Assembly: GCF_012274265.1 (NCBI RefSeq)
Contig: NZ_JAANYY010000002.1
Location: forward strand, 186,001-250,000
Source: Sphingopyxis microcysteis
GTDB lineage: Bacteria; Pseudomonadota; Alphaproteobacteria; Sphingomonadales; Sphingomonadaceae
Length of the DNA: 64,000 nt
Direction: 5' to 3'
In this document: piece after piece, positions 34,955-44,552 of the stretch
Layout: each line of letters opens with the position of its first letter
Numbering within the stretch: position 1 is the first letter of the stretch
The notes under the pieces: model-generated
Told to the model about the DNA's origin: nothing
Databases searched by the model: none
What the model saw: only the letters and a program-made list of their open reading frames with translations
Translations under genes and position numbers: made by a program

Positions 34955-37657
34955 CTACCATTCTTTGACCTCGTCCGCGGCCTCCTCGCTTGCGCCCTTA
35001 GCTCCACGGGTGACAGCATCGAGGTTGCCTCTCGACTGATCGATCATCCCGCGGCCCCGCGCCTGTGCCGCGCGCACCTCTTGCCTGATCCCCGATGGAT
35101 CGGGGGCAGCGCCAAGATTTCCTGATCCACCGCCTCCACTCGGTCCTCGGGCGCGGACGTCGCCTTGGCTCGCAACAGTGGGGCGGCTAACCGGCGCGAA
35201 CTCAGGCAGCGTCAGCTCTCCTTCGATCTCATCGTGAAGTCGGTCAGCGTAGCTCTCCACAAACCGGGCCTGGAGCTGCTGTCCCTGCGCGCTCATCTGG
35301 AAATTGATGTCGTCGAACCGGACCGGGCCATAATAATCTCGGTTCGCCTCGATCTCTGCCATGCCCCATTCGCGGTAGGCCTGACTGAGGTTGAGCGAAC
35401 CGGCAGCGTTGGCGCCTTCATACCAGGAGGCTTGGTTCTCGAGGCGGCTTGCTAGCTCTTCAGCGCGCCGTGCCTCGACCGAGTAGGTCTGCGCTTCGGT
35501 CAAAGAGCGGCTAAGGCCCGCCGCGCTGGTCGAAACCTGGGAGCTCGAGCTCGAGCTCGTCTGGCGCAGAAAGCCCTCACGCGTGCTGGACCAGTTCCGG
35601 GTGTCCGAAAGTTGCTCCAATGTCCCGGTAATCCGATTGCGGTCTTCGGAGGCAATGCCGACGTCACTGTCCGTCCAGCTTTGATTTCGCCCACCTTTGG
35701 CACCGATCGAGGCGCTGCCTACTCCCTTGTCTCCTCCCAAACTAAGCGAACCTTCACCGTTCAAGAACCACGAAACGGTAATGTCGTCAGCCGCACGACG
35801 CGATAGGCCGAACTGGCGCTGCAGGGTGGTGGAGGCGTTGTCGACCTCGCTGAAGGCGGTGCCGATGCTGTCGTTGCTGCCAGTGCCGCTGACCGTCTCC
35901 GAGGATCGGCCCTGGCTGTAGGCATTGCGGATCTCGTTGAACCGGGTGACAGCCGAGCTGGTCGATTGCTGGGCAAGGTTCGAATAGGTCTCGCTCTGAC
36001 CGCGGCTCTGGCTTGCCATGGTCGATAGCCTGCTCGTGAAATCCTGCCCCAGCGTGGGTGTAAACGGGTACTGCGAACTTGGCACCGTCGCGAATTCCGC
36101 CCCGCTGAAGCTCGTCGTCTGGGTACCCACATCACTAAATCCGCGGGTCTGTGGAGCACCGTAGGAAATGCTCGGATTGAGCGCGCCTTGCGCAAACTGG
36201 CGGGAGAACACTGTCGAATTGTCGAGGTTGCTGTTGCCGAGCGAGACATTGCCGGTGCTGGCCTCTCGGGCCGCTTCCTCTGCCGCATTCTGCGACGGGT
36301 TGAGGTAGGAGGTCGCCTGTCCAGAGATCGCAAGCGCGCCCTTGGCGATACCGCCAGCAAGGAACGGAACCGAAGCGACGAGATAGCCAGCCAAAAGCCC
36401 GATATCGCGGTTCACGTCGGTCATGCCCGCAAAGGTCGCAAGCGACAGGCCCGTTCCGCTCCCAGCTGCCGCCACATCGCTCGCGCCCTTGAACATCAAG
36501 ATCATGTGCAGGATCACGAAGAGCGGGCCCCAGGCCGCCAGGTAGAAGAACCCGGTCACATAGCCGCGCAGCGCAATCGGCCCGGTCTTGGGCATCAGGA
36601 AAAGCGGAAAGATCACCGGGAACATCGCGTAGAACACGACCGTCAGCACGACGTTGAGGATGGGGACCCACTTCATCGCGTTCTCGGCGATCGAGGCATA
36701 GGTCCGCTCGGTCTGAATGTCGGCACGGGTCTGGGCGAAGACATCGACGCTCGAGGTCCCGCTCGCGCCCGCAAACCCGTGCATCGCCTGATTCATCGCG
36801 TTGATCGTCAGGACCTGGCGGAAGATGTCGCTCGCGTTCTTCGAGACCCCCGAGAGATATTGGTAGGCCACCGGCAGATCAGCGAGCAGCTTGGTCTTGG
36901 CGAGCGCCGCCGTCTGGCGCGGATAGAGTTGCCGACCGGCGCTGAGCGCCATGGAATCGACCAGCCCCGCCCATTGGTTCGAAAGGCTGGTGTAGGCATC
37001 GCGGCAAGTCACGATCGACGCCGTTACGCTGTCATCGGCCTGCCGGGTCACAAACTTCTGCGCCCGCGCCGCGCTACCAGGGGCGATTGTCGTCCAGATA
37101 TCATCGCTCTCTGCCAGCTGCTTCATCGAATAGCGGCCGAGCAGCAGATCATAGAACACGCATTGCCGGATGTGCTCGTCGAGATTGGCCGCAAACTCGG
37201 GGTCCGAGATGCGCAAGGAGCGCGTCGCTTCGATGAGCCGCGCGCCGTAGATCATGCCGTTCTTCGAGTAGTTGAGGTCGTCCGGCAGGCCGAAGACCAG
37301 CTCGGCCGAGCGCGTAAGATAATCGCCGACCTGGCTCGTGAAGCTGGCCATGAGCGCGAGACCCAAGGGCACGTTCGCGACGTTCGCCGGCGCAAGGCTC
37401 GGGTTGACCCGGTCGGTCACATGGACGTCCATGCGCGGCACCATCAGGCACATGTAGATGAGCGTCGCACCAAGGAACCAGTTGAGCCAGGCCCGCCAGT
37501 CCTGGTTGAAGGCGAGTACGATGACCGCAAGCGCCAGGCCCATGACCATGGTCACCTGGATCAGGCTTTTGTAGCCGCCGGCACCAGTCCAGCTGGCGAC
37601 GGCATTCAGGACATTGACGATGTACTCGCCGCCGCCGACCGTGAAGATCTCGATCAT
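34955..37657 (-). CDS. traG: TraG, mating-pair formation and stabilisation protein
   Basis: A 900-residue inner-membrane protein. Hydrophobic segments lie near residues 30-55 (LIQVTMVMGLALAVIVLAF), 60-80, 330-360 (WVPILNVVLTVVFYAMF), 365-395 (FFYLAAWGPLFVILHMIL) and 420-445. The C-terminal half is a Ser/Gln/Thr-rich periplasmic domain ending in a Gly-rich tail. This is the TraG layout of F-type systems, where the N-terminal part aids pilus assembly and the periplasmic part stabilises mating pairs. It is the last gene of the transfer operon, 14 bases after traH. TraG of F also works in exclusion with TraS; no TraS is seen, although the small gene at 34746 is a neighbour. Confidence 0.88.
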   Translation of the reverse strand: MIEIFTVGGGEYIVNVLNAVASWTGAGGYKSLIQVTMVMGLALAVIVLAFNQDWRAWLNWFLGATLIYMCLMVPRMDVHVTDRVNPSLAPANVANVPLGLALMASFTSQVGDYLTRSAELVFGLPDDLNYSKNGMIYGARLIEATRSLRISDPEFAANLDEHIRQCVFYDLLLGRYSMKQLAESDDIWTTIAPGSAARAQKFVTRQADDSVTASIVTCRDAYTSLSNQWAGLVDSMALSAGRQLYPRQTAALAKTKLLADLPVAYQYLSGVSKNASDIFRQVLTINAMNQAMHGFAGASGTSSVDVFAQTRADIQTERTYASIAENAMKWVPILNVVLTVVFYAMFPVIFPLFLMPKTGPIALRGYVTGFFYLAAWGPLFVILHMILMFKGASDVAAAGSGTGLSLATFAGMTDVNRDIGLLAGYLVASVPFLAGGIAKGALAISGQATSYLNPSQNAAEEAAREASTGNVSLGNSNLDNSTVFSRQFAQGALNPSISYGAPQTRGFSDVGTQTTSFSGAEFATVPSSQYPFTPTLGQDFTSRLSTMASQSRGQSETYSNLAQQSTSSAVTRFNEIRNAYSQGRSSETVSGTGSNDSIGTAFSEVDNASTTLQRQFGLSRRAADDITVSWFLNGEGSLSLGGDKGVGSASIGAKGGRNQSWTDSDVGIASEDRNRITGTLEQLSDTRNWSSTREGFLRQTSSSSSSQVSTSAAGLSRSLTEAQTYSVEARRAEELASRLENQASWYEGANAAGSLNLSQAYREWGMAEIEANRDYYGPVRFDDINFQMSAQGQQLQARFVESYADRLHDEIEGELTLPEFAPVSRPTVASQGDVRARGPSGGGGSGNLGAAPDPSGIRQEVRAAQARGRGMIDQSRGNLDAVTRGAKGASEEAADEVKEW

Positions 37658-37671
37658 GGATTGTCTCGCCT

Positions 37672-39108
37672 TTAAGGGACGATGGAACGGGACTGGAGCG
37701 CGCGCGACCAGTCGAGCGATGCCGCCATCGAGGGCGACATCGAGGCTGCCAGCATGTTCTCGATCATCGCTGTCTTTTCGATGATCTGCATGATGGCCGA
37801 GACCTTGGCTTGGCCCGTTGCCTGGCGCTGCGCGAGGCTTGAGCGGACGTCCGCGACCTGCGAACGCCAGATGGCGAGCTTGGCTTCGTCGGCTGCGATG
37901 AAGCTCGCCATCGAGCGGCCGGCCTCGGACACGATCCGGTCGAGCACCGCGTAGAGCAGATCGATGCTGGTGATCTCGGCGAGCGTGTCGCGGTCATCGG
38001 TCGCCATGCCCCGGCCATAGGCGGCCTGGACCGTCAGAATCTTGTAGAGCGGGACCGAGGCAACCTGGAGCAGTTCCTTCTCGGCATCGCCGATCGCCGT
38101 ATCCGTGCGGATCGCAGCCACCATGCTGCCGATGAGCGCGGCCACCCTGGGTCGGATGGCCTTGGCTGAACTGAGGCTCATGTCCCGAAACGTGGGATTG
38201 AGGCACTGGTCCGGCTCGTCGCAGGCAAAGACCCTGACCGTCTGGCCCTGCGTGCCATCGAGCAGCGCGGTCACCAGCGTTGAGGAGGCATCGCCAGCAA
38301 AGGGCACGAACTTGCCCGGCTCGTCGTCCTTCGGCGGCACGTAGATCACCGTGCCGATCAGCGTCATCGCATATTCGGCAAGATCGCGGTCGAACGTGCC
38401 ATTGGGCGAGAAGAAGGCCGACTTCTTGAGGACGTGCCAGGTGTAGTTGCGCGGCACAGCCGGGTTCACATCGGCATAGTTTGCCCCGGCCCCGGAGTTG
38501 GTCGAGCTCCTTTGACCGCGCGTCCCGCAGCCATGCTTGGCCGCCGCATAGTCTGTGAAGATGCCCTCGCTGTTACCAATTGCCTCGCAGATCGCCTTGT
38601 CGGCAAGGTCACCCTTGGGCCAGATCCCGCCGACCAGCCCTTGGGCCATTTCGCAGCTGTTGATCGACAGGTTGTTCATGAGCTGCGCCTTCTGCGCAAA
38701 CTCCTGCATGATCTTCGAGCACTCGGGGCAGACCGTGTCGATCGCCAGGCTGAAGGCAAAGCCAACAGCATTGTTGGCGACTGCCTTCAGCAGCGCGACG
38801 ATTTCGCTCGCGTTGATGAAGCTGAAGCTGCCGGCAAAAATGTCGATGCCGCCGCAGCCTGCCCGGGCCCGGGGCAGCTGGAGATTGGCGATGTTGGTCG
38901 TCTTTTGCGGGAAGCGCGTCCAGACATTGCCGAGGCTATAGTAGCCCGCCGACTGGCCCTGGAAGGCGCTCGGACCGGTGACATTCGCGGCTCCGCCCAT
39001 GTCGTTCATGAAACGGTCCATGCTGTCGCCGACATTGGCCTGGAGCGGAGTTACAACGAGGCTCGTGGCGGCAAGAGCAAGCGCCGCCGTGCGCAGCTTA
39101 GAAATCAT
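37672..39108 (-). CDS. traH: TraH, conjugal pilus assembly protein
   Basis: A 478-residue exported protein. A signal peptide is clear (LALAATSLVVTPLQA), then the family hallmarks: MDRFMNDMGGAANVTGPSAFQGQSAGYY, RFPQKTTNIANLQLPRARAGCGGIDIFAGSFSFI, and CPECSKIMQEF. TraH acts in the periplasm and outer membrane with TraF and TraW in F-pilus assembly. Its start overlaps the traF stop by 11 bases. Conserved Cys residues are likely paired by the two thioredoxin-like proteins in this operon. Confidence 0.92.
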   Translation of the reverse strand: MISKLRTAALALAATSLVVTPLQANVGDSMDRFMNDMGGAANVTGPSAFQGQSAGYYSLGNVWTRFPQKTTNIANLQLPRARAGCGGIDIFAGSFSFINASEIVALLKAVANNAVGFAFSLAIDTVCPECSKIMQEFAQKAQLMNNLSINSCEMAQGLVGGIWPKGDLADKAICEAIGNSEGIFTDYAAAKHGCGTRGQRSSTNSGAGANYADVNPAVPRNYTWHVLKKSAFFSPNGTFDRDLAEYAMTLIGTVIYVPPKDDEPGKFVPFAGDASSTLVTALLDGTQGQTVRVFACDEPDQCLNPTFRDMSLSSAKAIRPRVAALIGSMVAAIRTDTAIGDAEKELLQVASVPLYKILTVQAAYGRGMATDDRDTLAEITSIDLLYAVLDRIVSEAGRSMASFIAADEAKLAIWRSQVADVRSSLAQRQATGQAKVSAIMQIIEKTAMIENMLAASMSPSMAASLDWSRALQSRSIVP

Positions 39109-39922
39109 GGCCGGCTTCCTTCGAGGTCAGGAGAAAGATGCGGTCCTGCAGTTCATCGGCCGACAGGACGCCGTATCCGATCGGGATCGCGCGCGCCGCT
39201 TCGCTGTCCCACAGGACCAGGGCCGGCGTGATCTTGGGCTCAAGGCCCATGCGCGGGCGCTGCCCGCTCTCGACCGTGTAATTCGGGAAATGACGCGACG
39301 GCCCGCCGTCGGTCGAGATCGCTCTCACCGTGAGCTGCCACCGATCGGCGACCGCCTTGACGATCGGGCTCATCACCTCGCAGGCCCCACAGGTCTGGGC
39401 GAAGAAGTAGAACAGCCCGTAGCGATCGCCGAGATGCGCCATCACGCTATCGCGCTCGGCAGTCCGAGCATCCTGCCATTGCCGCTTGGCCACCGCTCCA
39501 ACCGGGCGCTCGAGCGTGTAGTCGAGCCCCGGATCCTGCCAGATCGCCCGCTGCCAGACATCCGAGAACAACGAAGCCCGATCGAGTTGCTCGCGTTGGA
39601 AGCGGATATAGGCAGTCACGTTCTCAGGTGTAGGCTCGATGATCGCCCGAGCCTTGAGCTCACGCAGCGTCGCGGTGATCGCATCGAGGGCGGCCGTGGC
39701 GGTCGGTGCCTGGGACTTCGGCTCGGCGGTCTGCGACGGCGCGGGTTTCGGCCGCACGCAGTAGAACCAGTAGCCGAGCCGCCGCTCGCCGCAGTAGAAG
39801 GCGTCACCGGCCTCAGTGGCGGCAGCGCCGGGGAGCGTGGCCGCGTCCTGGGCAGCGCTCGGGACTGCTTGACCAAGCATGGCGGCCAGCATGATGGCCG
39901 TGCGGGTGCGACGGGCGCTCAT
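39098..39922 (-). CDS. traF: TraF, periplasmic thioredoxin-like pilus assembly protein
   Basis: A 274-residue protein with a signal peptide (AIMLAAMLGQAVPSAAQ), a Trp/Tyr segment (GERRLGYWFYC) and a C-terminal thioredoxin fold: LFYFFAQTCGACEVMSPIVKAV near 180-200 carries a Cys-Gly-Ala-Cys site. Many TraF homologues have lost the CxxC; here it is kept, so redox activity is plausible. It overlaps traH by 11 bases and traN by 4, in the usual F-type order. Confidence 0.88.
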   Translation of the reverse strand: MSARRTRTAIMLAAMLGQAVPSAAQDAATLPGAAATEAGDAFYCGERRLGYWFYCVRPKPAPSQTAEPKSQAPTATAALDAITATLRELKARAIIEPTPENVTAYIRFQREQLDRASLFSDVWQRAIWQDPGLDYTLERPVGAVAKRQWQDARTAERDSVMAHLGDRYGLFYFFAQTCGACEVMSPIVKAVADRWQLTVRAISTDGGPSRHFPNYTVESGQRPRMGLEPKITPALVLWDSEAARAIPIGYGVLSADELQDRIFLLTSKEAGHDF

Positions 39923-41649
39923 TGGCTGCTCCTTTCGTAATAGTCGCGGATTTTCTGCTGGATGAGCTCGGAGGTCTGGAGCTCGTCGGGGAGCCGCGCC
40001 GCATCGGTGAACTCGGCATAGACCTCGGAGAAATCCATGCGGCTGAGATCAAGCCGGGCGAACTCGTCGAGGGTGAAGCCAAGACACTGCTCGGTCTTGG
40101 GCTTGCCCCAGGGCTTGGGAAGCTGCGCGCGGCCCTGTTCCTGCAGGATGCGGGTCAGCTTGGACTCAAAGCAGCAGTAGACCTTCTTCTTGGTCAGGCA
40201 GACGCCGAGGAAGCTCGAAGAGCAATAGGTCCCGACATAGGCGCAAAGCCCTTGCGCATCGCGCTGGTGGAGCAGGACCTCCTCCCGGCTGCAGCCCAGC
40301 ATGACCAGGAACTGGATGCCAGGGATCAGCGGGAAGCCTTTGCCCTTGCAGCAGTTGAGCACCCCGAAGACCTTGGACGAGCAGGTCTCGCGCTCACCCT
40401 TGAAGAGGGTCATGGTCGCAGGGTCGAACTCGCGCCGCGCCTGGTCCATCGCGTTCAGGGCCACGACCGCATCCTTGAATTCGTCGTTGGCCTCGCGGGT
40501 GATCGTCTCGCACGAGCCGTCGATGCAGTAGACGTCGCCGTCGCAGACATATTGCTGGCCTGCGTTCTCGCCTGGAGGCACCGGGCACTCATAGACCCGC
40601 TCAGCCGTCGAGCAGGGGCTGTCGCCCGTCAGGCAATCCTCGCGCACGAAGCGGCAGCTGCCGTTTGCCTCCAGTTCGCCGCAGTCATTGCCGGGCATCT
40701 TGGCCGAGCAGGTATAGCTGCGCTGCCAGGCCCAGCATGGCTGGGTAACCGCGACGCCATCGACGATCCGGGTGACGGGGTCGCTATCGGTGCAGACTTC
40801 GGTGTCGAGTGTGCAGTTGGCATCGCCAGCCAGCGCGGAGCACTGGCTCTCGTTTCGTTCGGCGGTGACCACGGTTTCGGTGGTGGTCGTGTAAGGCGTG
40901 GCCCCTTCGACTGGCGCGGTGCAGCTCACGAGGTCGACGCGCAGGTCACCCGAGTTGCAGCCCCAGTAGATCCCGAAATAGGGATCGCAGAGGTTAATCG
41001 GCCAGGACTGCGTCACCGTGCACTGCGGCGCTGGATAGTGGTTGCAGGCATAAATCCCGGTCGGATCGACCCCGCTTCCCGCAACGCAGTAGTAGCCATA
41101 GACTTGGCGCGGCTCGGCGCGCACATCGAGGGGCACTTGGCACGTCGCCGTCTTCTGCTCGGCCGTATAGCCGGTGTTGCAAGTCGCCATGTAGGTGCCG
41201 ACCGAGCCAGTTCCAGGCGGAAGCGGGACGCAATTGCCCTTCGAGCCGGAGACCGACATGCCGCTCGTGTAATCGAGCGGGGTCTCGCTGATTTCGCCCG
41301 AGCGGGCGAGAATGCTCTTGATCTCCTGGGGTGAAAACCGGGCGCGGTTATCCATGCTGTCCTCGATCGTCCGGATCGCGGTGTTGCCGGTTGCCGCGCT
41401 ACGGGCGGCGCCCTCGATCCGATCGGGATGGTCGGCCAGGTCCTCAAGGCCTTGCGTGGCGGCAGGATTGAATCCGGGAACGCGCGAAGCATCTGGCGCC
41501 GTGGTAGCCGCGCCCTTGGCGCGATCGATTACGCTGTTGCCGAACGCTTTGCCGTCGGCTTTTGCATCGGCAGTCGTCTGAGCGGAGGCCGCCTGGGCCG
41601 TTCCTGCCAGAAGCAGCAGGGCGCCAAGTATCGAGCGAAGCCATGTCAT
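39919..41649 (-). CDS. traN: TraN, outer-membrane mating-pair stabilisation protein
   Basis: A 576-residue, Cys-rich exported protein with a signal peptide (LGALLLLAGTAQAASAQ). Dozens of Cys residues are spread over the central and C-terminal parts, for example CSSKVFGVLNCCKGKGF, QGLCAYVGTYCSSSF and KKKVYCCFESKLTRILQEQG, which are TraN signatures. TraN sits in the outer membrane and contacts recipient surface proteins. It is shorter than some F-family TraN, with the variable recognition part in the middle. It overlaps both trbC and traF by 4 bases. Confidence 0.9.
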   Translation of the reverse strand: MTWLRSILGALLLLAGTAQAASAQTTADAKADGKAFGNSVIDRAKGAATTAPDASRVPGFNPAATQGLEDLADHPDRIEGAARSAATGNTAIRTIEDSMDNRARFSPQEIKSILARSGEISETPLDYTSGMSVSGSKGNCVPLPPGTGSVGTYMATCNTGYTAEQKTATCQVPLDVRAEPRQVYGYYCVAGSGVDPTGIYACNHYPAPQCTVTQSWPINLCDPYFGIYWGCNSGDLRVDLVSCTAPVEGATPYTTTTETVVTAERNESQCSALAGDANCTLDTEVCTDSDPVTRIVDGVAVTQPCWAWQRSYTCSAKMPGNDCGELEANGSCRFVREDCLTGDSPCSTAERVYECPVPPGENAGQQYVCDGDVYCIDGSCETITREANDEFKDAVVALNAMDQARREFDPATMTLFKGERETCSSKVFGVLNCCKGKGFPLIPGIQFLVMLGCSREEVLLHQRDAQGLCAYVGTYCSSSFLGVCLTKKKVYCCFESKLTRILQEQGRAQLPKPWGKPKTEQCLGFTLDEFARLDLSRMDFSEVYAEFTDAARLPDELQTSELIQQKIRDYYERSSQ

Positions 41650-42401
41650 GGGCGCTGCTCCTGTTCGAGGCGAGTAAGGTGCAGCCGGGCCAGCTGGGCG
41701 CCTGGGCCGTTGCCATCGCGGAAGGTCTCGAGGACCTGGCTCACCGTCACATTGCCGGTGAGCCGGTCATGCGGCGGAGGCGCGTCGCGGCAGTCAAAGC
41801 CATCACACGGCGCAAAGTCGCTGCCGACCATCACGAAGCTGGGGGCGGCCTCGATGCCGAAAGCCCGGAACAGGCGAGGATCGATCCCGAGCGCATGGGG
41901 GGCATCATCGCCCTGCCAGATCGCCGCCAGCGTTGCCTTGAACTTTGCAGAGTCCCCGGCCGGGAAGCCGCGCAGCACAGTCACGCCGCCTGCGCGCCCC
42001 ATGTCCCGAACCAGCGCTTTGAGCGCCTCGGGCGGCATCGACAGGCTCGCAAAGGCTATGAAGCGCGGGCTTTGGGAGAGCGGCGCCTTCTCTGCCTCGG
42101 CGCGCTCGCGCACCATCGCGTCGAAGTCGAAGACCTCTGGACCTTTGGCCGACGCCGGGACAGTCTCGGCAAACCGCGTGGCCGCGGCCTGTGCGGCATT
42201 CTGGCTCTGCAATGCCTCGTCATGCACGACCTCCGCCCGGGTGCGGACCGTGGTTGCCAGCGCCTCGGCATCCTTAGCATGCTCAGCCGAGCGGGCACGG
42301 ATGGCTTCGAGGTCGATACCTTCGGGCGCGCTTTGGGCCAGCGCCAGGCCTGCGAGAGAAATGCCCGCAGCGAGCGGGATCAGGAGAAGTTTCCGGTTCA
42401 T
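41646..42401 (-). CDS. trbC: TrbC, F-type pilus assembly protein
   Basis: A 251-residue periplasmic protein with a signal peptide (LLLIPLAAGISLAGLALAQ), a helical acidic region, then RFIAFASLSMPPEALKALVRDMGRAGGVTVLRGFPAGD, the hallmark of the type-F TrbC family, with a thioredoxin-like fold but no CxxC at the standard place. It overlaps traU and traN by 4 bases. It works with TraW in F-pilus assembly. Confidence 0.88.
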   Translation of the reverse strand: MNRKLLLIPLAAGISLAGLALAQSAPEGIDLEAIRARSAEHAKDAEALATTVRTRAEVVHDEALQSQNAAQAAATRFAETVPASAKGPEVFDFDAMVRERAEAEKAPLSQSPRFIAFASLSMPPEALKALVRDMGRAGGVTVLRGFPAGDSAKFKATLAAIWQGDDAPHALGIDPRLFRAFGIEAAPSFVMVGSDFAPCDGFDCRDAPPPHDRLTGNVTVSQVLETFRDGNGPGAQLARLHLTRLEQEQRP

Positions 42402-43411
42402 AGCGCGCAGCAGTTCCGCTTGCGCCAGACGAGGTATCCCATGTCTTCACCGATCGCGGGGACGACCTGTCCAGCTGATTGAAAGGTGGTGGCGGCGCCA
42501 ATCGGCGGGCACGCGTAGCGCCCCTTGGTCGCCGGGTTCGGGTTGGTGGCCTGGAACCGGTATTGCTGCTTGCGCATCACCGGCATCAGGTACTTGCCGC
42601 AAAGCCCTTTGCCGCCCATCGTGCCCCAGGCAACGAGTTCGCGGTGCAGCTTGTAGGCAAAGCGCGAGAGCACGAGCCGCGAAGCCTGGACATGGCCGAT
42701 CGACGCCGAGACGTTGCCGTTCATCGGGTACATCGAGCCCTGGCAGCCAGCGCACCAGAACATCTCGTCGACCGGCAAATTGACCGTGGCTGAGACGCAG
42801 TCGGCCGCGCAGGCAGCTAGTGCCAGCGGGTTCGCAAAAAGCACCGCCTCAGGGTTGATGATCGCGGTAAGCTCGCTGTCCTGCCAGAGCGGATCGATCT
42901 CGGAAATGTAGAGGATATCGATCGAGCCGGACTCAAGGCACAGGAAATCAGCGATGATCTCCATCCAGTAGATCAAGGGGTAAGCGTACCAATGAACGTG
43001 CCAGCTCGAATAGTTCTGGCTGGCCCCGCCCACGGCCGAGGGCCCCTTGATCGAGCGGAAGCCGATGTCGAACCCAGGATCGAGCTTCATCCCGCCCAGA
43101 TTGACGAAGCACCATGGCTTCATGCTGACGTCGGCAAGCCGGACCGGCTCCCAGAAGCCCATGGCTATCCCTGGCCGCAGGCCGCACAAACAGAGCGGCA
43201 GATCGGGGTTGTCAGGATCGGGCCGGTTCGAAGGCCAGATCTTGAGACCCCCGACCGAGATCGGAAACAGGCACGACCAACAGATATCCGTGATCGGGTT
43301 GACGAAGCTGCCGGTGCAGCGACCGGGCCCGGCATCGGCGCTGACCGGACTGGCCAACGCCAGCCCCAGGCCTGCGAGCAGGGTCGCGACGAGGCGACGA
43401 AGCGATTTCAT
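42398..43411 (-). CDS. traU: TraU, pilus assembly/DNA transfer protein
   Basis: A 337-residue exported protein. After a signal peptide (LVATLLAGLGLALASPVSA) come the conserved TraU blocks: GSFVNPITDICWSCLFPISVGG, CLCGLRPGIAMGFWEPVRLADV, and DPLWQDSELTAIINPEAVLFANPLA with CAADC. The many Cys residues need DsbC-type folding. It overlaps traW and trbC by 4 bases, in the usual order. Confidence 0.92.
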   Translation of the reverse strand: MKSLRRLVATLLAGLGLALASPVSADAGPGRCTGSFVNPITDICWSCLFPISVGGLKIWPSNRPDPDNPDLPLCLCGLRPGIAMGFWEPVRLADVSMKPWCFVNLGGMKLDPGFDIGFRSIKGPSAVGGASQNYSSWHVHWYAYPLIYWMEIIADFLCLESGSIDILYISEIDPLWQDSELTAIINPEAVLFANPLALAACAADCVSATVNLPVDEMFWCAGCQGSMYPMNGNVSASIGHVQASRLVLSRFAYKLHRELVAWGTMGGKGLCGKYLMPVMRKQQYRFQATNPNPATKGRYACPPIGAATTFQSAGQVVPAIGEDMGYLVWRKRNCCAL

Positions 43412-44037
43412 GGGCGTGCTCCTTGTCGGGAAGCCAAGGCGACCTCGCTGACCTCGAGCACCCGGCCATTCTGGCGCACGCGAGCCGGCAGCGCCCTGAT
43501 CCCGAAATGCGCGATCAACTTGCCACCCTGGTCGAAGTAAAAGCGCCGCTGCCGCGCCTTCATCAGCTCGAGCGGTGCGCCCTTGGTCAGGATGAGCTTG
43601 GCGCCCAGCGAAACCCTGAGCGCCCAGGCGAGCTGGTCAGGATCGTCACCATCGAAAAACAGGAGCTCGCTGCGCAGCGGCACGCTGTCGAGCGGGTTCA
43701 CCCGGGTCCCGCGGGCATGGATGAGCTCGCCCTTGGCGCCCCGGATATCGGTCTCGAGTGTGATCGTCGGATCAAAGCTCCAGCGGCGAGCGGCGCTCGC
43801 CCGGACGAGGCCCGCGACCGGCTCGGGCCGGTTGACGCGCGCCGTCGTGCGCCGCCTCAGCTCTTGGTTGAGCCGCTTGGTCTCACCTGATTTTTCCATG
43901 GCAGTGAGCCGCGTGTGGATCTGTTCCAGGAGATCGCGTTCGATCACCGGGAACACGGCACCTTGCTGGCCATAGTCCCGCGCATCGGCCGGAACGGCGA
44001 GGACAAGCGCAAAGGTTACAAGCAGGGCGCGCTTCAC
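43408..44037 (-). CDS. traW: TraW, pilus assembly protein
   Basis: A 209-residue exported protein with a signal peptide (ALLVTFALVLAVPADA). Family features include DYGQQGAVFPVIERDLLEQI, RRWSFDPTITLETDI, LFFDGDDPDQLAWAL and RRFYFDQGGKLIAHFGIRALPARV. TraW acts with TrbC in the periplasm during pilus extension. It overlaps its neighbours by 4 bases on both sides. Confidence 0.9.
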   Translation of the reverse strand: MKRALLVTFALVLAVPADARDYGQQGAVFPVIERDLLEQIHTRLTAMEKSGETKRLNQELRRRTTARVNRPEPVAGLVRASAARRWSFDPTITLETDIRGAKGELIHARGTRVNPLDSVPLRSELLFFDGDDPDQLAWALRVSLGAKLILTKGAPLELMKARQRRFYFDQGGKLIAHFGIRALPARVRQNGRVLEVSEVALASRQGARP

Positions 44038-44552
44038 AGCACCGCCCTCCCGCTGCCGAGAATTTGCCCGCGGCAGGCAAAGCCCACCTCGGCATAGCGG
44101 CTGTCGAACCCGCGCGGATGGTCGCTGCCGACATAGTAGCAGCCGCGCGGGATCACCCCTTCCGGCCCCGGACTGAGCCTGAGCCCAAGCCGGGTCTGTT
44201 CGAGACGCGTGCCAACAACCCGGCCATTCACCAGGACTTGGTCGCCCTCATGGCTTACAACATCGCCCGGCAGACCGAGGACGCGCTTGCCGAAGAGGTG
44301 CGGCCCTTCGCCGAAATGCCTATCAAGCAGCGGTGAGCTGGGCGGCTCGAAGAAGATCAGACTGCCACGCGCAATCGGCGCCGACTTGTCGAGCCAGAAG
44401 GCCCAGTTTGGCAGGCTCGGGCTCGAATTGATCAGGAAGGCATGGTCCTCGCTGAAGGCCGCAAGCGGCGCCCAGGCGAATGGCAAGGCAACAAGTCCCG
44501 TCAGGAGCAGCGGACGCCGGGCTCCGCGCAGCAGGTGGGCGATGCGGATCAT
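44034..44552 (-). CDS. Conjugative transfer signal peptidase (S26, TraF/TrhF-type)
   Basis: A 172-residue membrane protease. One N-terminal transmembrane helix (PLLLTGLVALPFAWAPLAA) is followed by the S26 fold: FLINSSPSLPNWAFWLD with the nucleophile Ser near 42, KRVLGLPGDVV with the Lys near 88, and CYYVGSDHPRGFDSRY. Such enzymes mature pilin or other transfer proteins. TraA in this operon has a leader-like N-terminus and could be its substrate. It overlaps trbI and traW by 4 bases. Confidence 0.88.
   Translation of the reverse strand: MIRIAHLLRGARRPLLLTGLVALPFAWAPLAAFSEDHAFLINSSPSLPNWAFWLDKSAPIARGSLIFFEPPSSPLLDRHFGEGPHLFGKRVLGLPGDVVSHEGDQVLVNGRVVGTRLEQTRLGLRLSPGPEGVIPRGCYYVGSDHPRGFDSRYAEVGFACRGQILGSGRAVL

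Noticed and set aside
36188..37675. A 495-residue plus-strand open frame
   Set aside because: It is antisense to traG, which has clear family features and membrane segments. The antisense product is rich in Arg, His and Asp as expected for a shadow frame in GC-rich DNA.
39922..41334. A 470-residue plus-strand open frame
   Set aside because: Antisense to the Cys-rich traN gene; no domain or ribosome site.
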